From Anodontia alba (taxonomy: Eukaryota > Mollusca > Bivalvia > Lucinida > Lucinidae): a stretch of DNA of 64,000 nt. This document shows positions 56,810 through 64,000 of this stretch, in pieces. The stretch's first letter is position 1; every line of letters starts with the position of its first letter. The notes beneath the pieces were generated by a model. The model saw only the letters and a list, made by a program, of their open reading frames with translations. It was not told where the DNA came from and did not search any database. The stretch spans positions 24,063,320 through 24,127,319 of the forward strand of contig OZ024823.1 in assembly GCA_964016985.1 (NCBI GenBank). The letters run 5' to 3'. Both the position numbers and the translations under genes were made by a program.

Positions 56810-57035
56810 TGACATTCAGTCTTGCCGTTTTTATTTTTTTTCTGCTGGATTATTTCATACTGTGTGAAAAGGTATTCACTGGGTAAAGTATATATATTTA
56901 TCCGAATCTTCCAGGTACTCCATAAGAAATTAAGGAGGAAAAGTGTACCTGATGCAAGATTCAAACCTGCAATGCCCTGCTTGCAAGTCCGGTGTTCTTC
57001 CAACTGATCTCTATCTATCTAGTAGTACTGCCACA
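56810..57035 (-). mobile_element. tRNA-derived SINE, minus strand
   Basis: On the minus strand the head reads AGATCAGTTGGAAGAACACC and GGACTTGCAAGCAGGGCATT-GCAGGTTTGAATCTTGC, that is an A box like AGCTCAGTTGGTAGAGC and a B box GGTTTGAATC. The body runs to an A-rich tail at about 56825-56840. The family differs from the other two SINEs. Confidence 0.65.
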
Positions 57036-57238
57036 CCCCCTTGCGAGGATTATGGGCAGGATCATTGTGAGTCGCGAGAAAAAGGGAGATGAATAGTGAG
57101 GCTAAAAAGTGTGATAGTGAGGCGTGAAAAAGATGATAGTGCAGTTAAAAAACAGATGAGTTTAAAATCAGATTAAAAAACAGGGCTGTTGTGTTTATGG
57201 CATTTGGTGTTCGAGACCGAACTGCCACATTGGAATCG

Positions 57239-58341
57239 AGACAATTCATCGACAAGACAACTCATCGACACAGTTTTTGGAGACAATTCACCGACACAAT
57301 TGAAGACAACTCATCGACACTTTTTAAAGACAATTCACCGACACATTCGTTTGAAGGTAATTGGCAATCATAGGTAATTAAGAATAATTATGGATAAGTG
57401 GTACGTTGTATTTGATTGATCATACCTATGAATGACTAGCCTACCTGTTCTGCCTGTCAGTGAACAGTCTCAGAATTGATTATTGGGCTAAGAATGCGGA
57501 AAGTTTTTTTAATTTTAGTCATTACTGATGTTCTGCATCATTTACGATGCAGCTGCTGACGGATGCGCGCTCAGCGCCACCGCTGTGCCGTAAGACCGTA
57601 ATTGGAAGTTTAATAGACTTGATGACTTGATCATGTTGATGTCGCACACTTTGTCGGGGAGCTGTCTCAAAGTCCCACTGAGGCTAACATGTAGCTTTTA
57701 GGATGTTGATTGCTATGGAACTGCAATATTGATAATACGACTTGTACAAGCTCATCAACATCGAGGTAGTCATGTCAGTCAAGTATATAATCAACTGATG
57801 CGCGTGTACAAGCTCATCAACTCTGCTACATGACACTGATGTATTAATGCTTAACAGTCAAATTCCTATTATTATCACAATTCGAACAACAAAAATTTAG
57901 GAAATAAATGAAAACATAACTCATATAAACAAATATCCAGCTTCACTTTCCATCTTCTTTATTTTAATTAAGAAAGTTTTGAATAATATTTTACCAAGTT
58001 CCCTATACGTATATTTTCCTTTAAATCATGCTTTTAAAATAAAATGCGTAAGTTTATTTACGCCAGCCATCCTATGCGGTTAAAATGGTCTCTTAATTGT
58101 CATCAATAAGCCAAAAAATATTGAATTAATATCCTAATTCGTTATTTTGATCATAAACGTGATAATAAATCATTTTATTTTCAAAATATTGTCTTCATTT
58201 TATCAGCTTGGGTATAATTTCAACATAATAATGTGTCGGTGAATTGTCTTCAAAAAGTGTCGATGAGTTGTCTTCAATTGTGTCGGTGAATTGTCTCCAA
58301 AAACCGTGTCGATGAGTTGTCTTGTCGATGAATTGTCTTGT
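57239..58341. mobile_element. Foldback element with about 110-bp subrepeated TIRs
   Basis: Left arm 57239-57346 and right arm 58233-58341 are inverted and over 95 percent alike. Each arm has about six short units: GACAATTCATCGACAA, GACAACTCATCGACAC, GACAATTCACCGACACAATT and so on, alternating CTCATCGACAC and TTCACCGACAC. The 0.88 kb between the arms has no transposase; it holds two copies of TGTACAAGCTCATCAAC (57744 and 57805). The element lies directly against the tail of a LINE RT fragment at its right. Confidence 0.82.
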
Positions 58342-58344
58342 TCC

Positions 58345-58765
58345 CGCCACACTGAACTGAGTCAGTGTAGGCAGGAGTACAACATTAGAGAGTAGTCTGT
58401 TCCATTGCCAGACAGCCAAGGGGAAGAATGAATATTTATAAAAATTGAAGGAGGTATGAATCTGCCTGATTGTGAGGGGATGGGACAGGCCATGACATGT
58501 CCATGATGTGGTCTGCTGGAAATATGTAGGTAGTGATACGGCAACAAGACCGTTCATGATTTTGTATAAGATGCAGAGATGAGCGTCAGCTCGCCTCTGG
58601 TCCACAGGACTGAGGGGGCTTAACTGGTGAAGCGTATATGGTCCGCATAGATCTCTTATATGTTTTATCCTTCTTCTTCTGTTTACAGAGCCAGGCGACT
58701 TACGAAGCGTCATAGGCTCTGCAGTACTGCAACATGTGAGCTGACACAGCAGTCTCCCCAAATGA
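58345..58765 (-). pseudogene. LINE reverse transcriptase C-terminal tail
   Basis: Minus-strand reading: PGSVNRRRRIKHIRDLCGPY, SPVDQRRADAHLCILYKIMN-GLVAVSLPTYF, TRGL-like CHGLSHPLTIRQIHTSFNFY and KYSFFPLAVWQWNRLLSNVV. The pattern RR-x-L-LYKI-x-G-L-x-V-x-LP-x-YF and SFFPL-x-W-WN-x-L is the end of CR1/jockey-type LINE ORF2 proteins. The reading continues into the foldback TIR at 58341, so the last residues are lost or replaced. Upstream RT parts are absent. Confidence 0.78.
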
Positions 58766-58769
58766 CTAT

Positions 58770-60540
58770 TTACAATAAAAAAACATCTTTAAAAGTTGGT
58801 CTTAGTTAGGATCAGTGGCGTGCAAGTTTGGGGGGTAATTCCACCTCTGGTATTTACCAGTGGTGCATGTATTTACTAGTCTGGAAAATATTCCTAAAGT
58901 GGCAAATAGTGAAATACTGGTCAATTGAACTCTCTTACCTTCAGGGTTCTCGGGAACACAGAATCCTGCATACAGGGATGCATAAATCTGGATCCGGACT
59001 CCTAAAAATTCCCAAAGTCAAGTCTGCCTGACACGTTTTTTTTTTTCCATGGGACTACTATTAATTATGATCAGATTATAACACTGAAACGTCCGCCATG
59101 TGTTATTCAAACTATCAGAAGCATCTTAAAAGAATAATCAGTTGCATGTTTTTCACTCCTGCAACAGTATCGTTATAATAACACTGTTATTTATATACTT
59201 ACTAAGCAATTAAACAGGTGTTGGCAATTGACACTTCAGCAATCTTGAACTGGTCAAACAATAAAAGCATGTAGCTGACACCATCATGCACCCTTTTCCT
59301 TAAATTGTGTATTGCCTCTACCGACCGACCGATTCATTGAAAATGCACACGCAGGTGTCAAGCTCTTCATCCCCATGAGGCTGGCATTTTTTTTTTTTTT
59401 TTTTTTTTTTTCGAAATTTTCGGATGCTGAATTTTTTTCATTGACTTCTAAGATGCACGCACAGCATTTACAGATGAAAGACGACAAGCAGCTTTAGCAA
59501 AATAGTACCTTATTCTTTTGAGAGATACCAGTCTGTGCATCAAAACGGTTATTCCTGCTGGCCACTAAAAAAAGTTTTTAAGTACCACCAAATCTATCAC
59601 TTAAACCCTGTGTGGAATCTAATTGGACTGCTCATATGCACCACAGACGACGATACACAATTCTGGACTGTTCGTGTTTTTAGTATAAGTTTAATTCTTC
59701 TATAGCTCCCGCATGAAAAAAAAGCGTGTGCTCATAATGGTAGTGCATGCTTGTAATGGTAACATCATATAACAGCGTGCTGGGAAACCATTTTGGGAGA
59801 AAAACAAACTATTACCATGTTGGATTGTCAAGCATTGTTTTGTCAGAAATGCATATAGAACAGATACAAGAAGGACTAACTTACCAAGCCTTTTTCTGCA
59901 AATCAAAGCATTAGATCGAAATTTCAGCAAGTCCCCAACATTTTTTCCTAGCATGTATTGATCACAGCACGGTGCAAATGTAAACATTGAAATGACATTT
60001 TGTGGGAAGGGCCATGATCAGAATGTGCAGATATATTTCATATATAAGTTTGCGATGGTATATAGGAGAGCTTTAATTGGTTTAGATTAAAATACAATGT
60101 ATGTTTCACTTAACATCCATAACACTCAAGATCACTTAATGCAGACAGCAAAGATCTTTTTTATTTGGGGTCAGGTGGGATACTGAATTTAACTGAAAAG
60201 CAATAAAAAAAGAGTCATGAAGAAGAAATGGGACTCCTATGTTAGTGGAGTGAGACTCCTTCTTTTTTAGCTGGGACTCCTACATTGTACTTTTTATAAA
60301 AGGGGAGTGCCGGACTCCTACTTTTACAATCCTAGTGAGAACAGGTCACTTTGAAATAACTACAGAAATCTTAACCAAGTTGACCTAAAGAATAAAATAT
60401 TGGAAGTGTCTCCTGACAACCAGCAATATTTTTTTCAATAAAAACCTCCTACATGTATATTGTAAGACCTAAAAGTACAAATACTGGTAAGCCTCTGGGA
60501 ATTTTCAAATAGCAAGCATTCATTTTTTTTTTTGAAAAAA
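58770..60540. other. No supported gene
   Basis: T tracts at 59037-59046 and 59388-59411, AT-rich unique DNA otherwise. TTAAACAGGTGTTGGCAATTGA with TTCAGCAATC and ACTGGTCAAACA (about 59210-59260) recurs in changed form at 62855-62900, a small dispersed repeat. Confidence 0.55.
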
Positions 60541-60544
60541 AGTG

Positions 60545-61670
60545 AAAAGAAAGTGTGAAGATACTGATTCCAGTCAAAAAAGACAGAAAACTTGAGGAGT
60601 TGTTGAAATCTAGTCAGGAGCCAGAGGCCCTAGAAAATAATGGTGAAGTTCAAAGTACATGTAGTACAGTATCATACAGCAACTCATGGGTTTATACTGA
60701 GAATGACTCCTTAACCCTTGTCCTGCTGAACCCGGATATACCCTTCCTTTGCAAACAGTGTAGATCTAGATCAGTTGGCTTCTGAAGAAGCCAACTGATC
60801 TGGATCTGCACTGTTTGCCATGAAGTATGTAAATTTATATCAACAATCTGGATCAAGTAATCTGATTGGCTGAAAATTGGAAGTGGGCATGGCCTTTTAA
60901 TTTATTCAGCAGGACAAGGGTTAAATATTGACTCTAAAGCTTTGATCGAAGGGGGAGAAATGTTAGATGACAGGATCATTGAAGCTGCACAAAACATACT
61001 AAATGCTCAATTTCCCAGAATACATGGCTTTCAACCTACTGTATTAGGACAATCTGACATTTCTTTTGCTCCTGTGTCTAAAGATATGTTACAAAATACT
61101 TTTTAAGGGCAATACACATATAATGGGCACTGGTTCACTACCTCCATTTTGAATTTAAAGCCAGGATATGTAAGTGTATATGATAGTCTCAATTTAGAAG
61201 TGGATAGCCAGGTTAATGTATGCTATATTGAAATATGAAGGCATTTGTCACGTTTATAAAGTGTCTGTTCAACAACAGCATGGTTCTGTGGACTGTGGAC
61301 TTTTTGTTATCGCGTGGGCTTTTTGCTACCGTGCATACTGTAGCTCTTTGTTTTTGGCATGACCCACAAAAATTACTTTTATATCAGCAAGATAAAATGA
61401 GAAGACACCTTATTTCATGTTTGGAATCTGGGCAATTTACCAGGTTTCCTTCCAGTGTAAATACTCAACAGAAAAAGAGCAAAACACAAAAAAAATTAGA
61501 GTTCATTGCAGGTGTGGACGTCCACATAATGGCACACAAATGTTAAGATGTGCGAACTGTAGCGAGTGGTTCCACAGAAGTTGTATTGATTATAATGAGG
61601 AAGACAATGAGCGTTTATGTGGTGAATTTTGCTACAATGATCACAATCTTGGTAGGGATCCATAAAAAGC
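60545..61670 (+). pseudogene. Ulp1-like cysteine protease plus PHD finger gene, broken
   Basis: Pieces in order: RKLEELLKSSQEPEALENNG (60585), then, after a MITE, GGEMLDDRIIEAAQNILNAQ and FPRIHGFQPTVLGQSDISFA; NGHWFTTSILNLKPGYVSVY-DSL (His 61128, Asp 61182); QQQHGSVDCGLFVIAWAF (Cys 61294); HDPQKLLLYQQDKMRRHLIS and CLESGQFTRFPSS; and RVHCRCGRPHNGTQMLRCAN-CSEWFHRSC (PHD-type C-x-C, C-x2-C, WFH-x2-C). His-Asp-Cys order is that of Ulp1/C48 peptidases, which cleave SUMO-like proteins. Stops (TAA at about 61103, TGA at about 61237) and at least two frame changes occur. Such protease-PHD genes are often carried by DNA transposons in invertebrates (inference); the source element was not identified. 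Confidence 0.75.
60715..60920. mobile_element. piggyBac-type MITE in TTAA site within the protease gene
   Basis: Inverted ends CCCTTGTCCTGCTGAA and TTCAGCAGGACAAGGG with TTAA at 60711-60714 and 60921-60924. The inner palindrome is AACAGTGTAGATCTAGATCA / TGATCTGGATCTGCACTGTT. Removal of the insert with one TTAA brings GAGAATGACTCC and ATATTGACTCT together in one frame (END-S-LNIDS), so it entered an exon. Confidence 0.9.
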
Positions 61671-61739
61671 ATGTTTGCACTGATATCGAACCTTCTTTAT
61701 ATGTTTGTGTATCGGTACAAAGACTGAAGATAATGTGAA

Positions 61740-62970
61740 CTGTGAAAAAAGTTTACAATTTTTGAAATGACAGGTTATACATGTTTACACTGATAACAAA
61801 TCTCAAAAAAATGTTTGTTCATTTATTTGTCATTATATGTATTATATGCTAGGTACATACATACATGTACATGTACAAGTTTATATGCTAGGTGCATACG
61901 TAAAAATTTGCCATTGATAGAGGAAAAGTTGATATTTGGTGATTATTATGGATACCCATATTTCTCCTTAAACGCTTAAGTGTGAGCATTCATCTAATTT
62001 GCATTGATTCTATCAAATGCCATATATGTATCTGATACACGCAGCATCATGTTAATATGTCTATGGTAATGTAATATCTATGACTGTTAACAACAAGAAC
62101 TTTCAGATGAAAAAAAAAAAATCTTCATACATGTATCTCCCTCAAGTTGACTTCTTATTACATTTCAAGTTATTTATAATACTGTTTAATTTAATAAATG
62201 CTGCAGATGATATGGTTTTCTTTCTTTTATTTACATTCCAGTAGCTGGTTGTCAGGAGACTTTTTGCTATGTAAAAGTCTCCTTATAACTGTTAGAAGAT
62301 TTTTTTGGATTTGTGACAACCAGTTGTCAAGAGACTTTTTGATACCCAAAAGTCTCCTGACAAGCGGTTGTCAGGAAACCTTGCCTAAAATATTTCGCAA
62401 TTCAAGCATGTTGAAATAGCCAAAAAGTGAATTAATGGCTAAAATTTTGAATTTATTTAAAAAATGCATATAGTATCTTGAATTTAAAAAAAAAAAAAAA
62501 AATAAAATAAAACTTTATCATTTGGACTTACATTTACATGTATCAATAGCTTAAAAATACAGGTAAACATTCACCTATGCAACTGGCCTTGAACATCTAA
62601 ATGCAAGACCATAATATAGTCAAAATTGTTAAAACAACAAGTGCCGAGAAAGTGTTTATTCAAAGGGGCACAAGATAGCAAGGGGCAAGGATAGAAATGA
62701 TAAAATGTCATAAATGATTTCCTGTTTTATATAAATAAATTAACTATTAAATAAATAAGTTGATACTAGTGTTAAACTTTAGTATAAATATTAAGTCAGT
62801 TGACCAGTAATTGGCATTATTGTTATTTGCTTGCTAAGCAAGCAGTAGTTAAAGAGTGTTGGCTGTTAACATTTCAGCAATCATAAACTGGTCAAGCAGT
62901 TTAAGTGTGCAGCTGTAAATACTGCTATGTAAACATGCATGAAGACATTTGAAGGTTAAGTGTTTTTGTT
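61740..62970. other. Unique DNA with small hairpins
   Basis: At 62245-62290 and 62325-62370 the words CAGGAGACTTTTTG and AAAAGTCTCCT form two hairpins with a related loop. The rest is AT-rich, with A tracts at 62109-62119 and 62487-62503. No gene seen. Confidence 0.55.
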
Positions 62971-62974
62971 TTTT

Positions 62975-64000
62975 TATATCCCCAGCAAACTTTGTTTGTG
63001 GGGGTGGGGGGTGGGGTGTACTGTTTTCATATCGTCTGTCCATGTGTCTGTCTGTGTGTCCGTCCGCAGCGATGTTTTTTTTTTCAAAATATCTTGAAAA
63101 CGCAGCGATGGAAATTCATCAATTTCTGCAGACACATTGATATCAATAAGGTGTACATACATAAGAGAAAGTAAAGGCAAGGGGCCAATTCTCTTGGAGT
63201 TATGGCCCTTTGTAAAAAAATTTTCTTAATGCGGTAAAATGTTTGTGTGCACACTATCTCTTTAACCATTGGCTGGAATTTGACCAAATAAGCACAGATA
63301 TATCATCAGGATGGGGGAAAGGAGCGATTAGATTTTGGTGACCTTTACCTTATTTTCAAGGTCACTACATTATTAATACTCAAAAAGTGAGCCTTGTTAA
63401 TGCAGTAAAAGGTTTGTGTGGACATTATCTCTTTAACCAATGGCTGGAATTTGACCAAACTAGCACAGATATATCCTAAGGATGGGGGAAATAATTGGTT
63501 AGATTTTGGTGATCTTGACCTTATTTTCAAGGTCAAAAGTTTGTGAGCACACTATCTCTTTAACCAATGGCTGGATTTTGACCAAACTAGTACAGGTACA
63601 TATGATCATAAGGATAGTGGAGAGAAGTGATTAGATTTTGGTGGCAACCTTATTTTCAAGGTCACTACAATATAAATACTCAAAAAGTGAGCCTTGTTAA
63701 TGCAGTCAAAAGTTTGTGTGCACATTATCTCTTTAACCAATGGCTGGAATTTGACCAAACTAGCACAGATACATCCTAAGGATGGGGGAAAGAATTAATT
63801 AGATTTTGGTGACCTTGACCTTATTTTCAAGGTCACTACACTATAAATAGTTAAAAAGTGAGCCTTGTGTACACTCTATTTCATGAATCAATACATGGAA
63901 TTTGACCAAATTAGCACAGATACATCATTTGGATTGGGGAAAGAAGTGATTAGATTTCGGTGACCTTTATCTTGTTTTTTCTGCAGACTTTCTTTGTTTA
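62975..64000 (+). mobile_element. Bivalve-type non-autonomous element with tandem core, cut by window end
   Basis: The left end is TATCCCCAGCAAACTTTGTT-TGTGGGGG, followed by TCGTCTGTCCATGTGTCTGT-CTGTGTGTCCGTCCGC. The core, from about 63190, is a tandem array: CACTATCTCTTTAACCAATG recurs at about 63251, 63423, 63550, 63725 and 63868 (unit about 172-175, one shortened to about 127). Each has TGGCTGGAATTTGACCAAAC, GATTAGATTTTGGTGACCTT and TTTTCAAGGTCACTAC. The layout (GTCCGT-rich left end, then minisatellite) is the same as in the 8671-12588 element. The right end is beyond the window. Confidence 0.75.

Overview
The window is eukaryotic nuclear DNA, most likely from a bivalve mollusc. Reasons: coding pieces are sparse and show exon borders with AG acceptors; about half of the window is interspersed or tandem repeat; tRNA-derived SINEs, mariner/Tc1 elements, APE-type LINEs and many palindromic MITEs are present; and several repeat styles that I recall from clam, oyster and mussel genomes occur. 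These include the element that begins AGCTCACCTGAGCAC and ends in CTCAGGTGAGCGACC, the GATCAGCCTGCGC palindromes, and a SINE tail like GTTGTCAGTTTCTGGCG. The species assignment is inference. No bacterial-style operon, rRNA, CRISPR array or convincing functional tRNA was seen.

Layout. 1-8.1 kb: degraded LINE RT piece (2.48-3.24 kb, minus), a 2.8 kb inverted-repeat element with about 1 kb arms (3.42-6.23 kb) whose right arm carries a 5'-truncated LINE with target duplications, a 21-bp-period array of the palindrome TCCTACGTAGGA (6.34-6.78 kb), and an intact 307-aa LINE ORF1p-like reading frame (7.15-8.07 kb). 8.13-36.59 kb: three head-to-tail copies (A, B, C) of a segment of about 8.1 kb. Each copy holds a GATATC palindrome array bounded by inverted repeats, a decayed C2H2 zinc-finger fragment, clusters of GATCAG palindromes, the terminal exon of a glycosyltransferase family 92 (GT92) gene and a MITE right after its stop codon. 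Copy A also carries a 3.9 kb bivalve-type element with a 145-bp minisatellite, and that array was itself hit by a rearranged Tc1 element. Copies B and C share a SINE. Copy C has a nonsense mutation in the GT92 exon and its own MITE.

36.6-64 kb: two mariner elements (37.4 and 48.7 kb) and a Tc1 element (44.6 kb), all broken; piggyBac-type TTAA MITEs, a pogo/Tigger-like MITE, several SINEs, a long LINE remnant with endonuclease and RT parts (50.3-52.9 kb, minus), a trinucleotide microsatellite, four more minisatellite arrays (54, 165, about 180 and about 170 bp units), a foldback element with long subrepeated TIRs set against a second LINE RT tail (57.2-58.8 kb), and a broken Ulp1-like protease plus PHD-finger gene interrupted by a TTAA MITE (60.5-61.7 kb).

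The only host-type genes that can be defended are the GT92 exons, two apparently open and one broken. Everything else with coding signal belongs to mobile elements or is decayed. The most unusual structure is the combination of the tandem GT92 triplication with TIR-bounded palindromic satellite arrays. Comparison of the three copies lets several insertions, one deletion and one apparent template switch be ordered in time.
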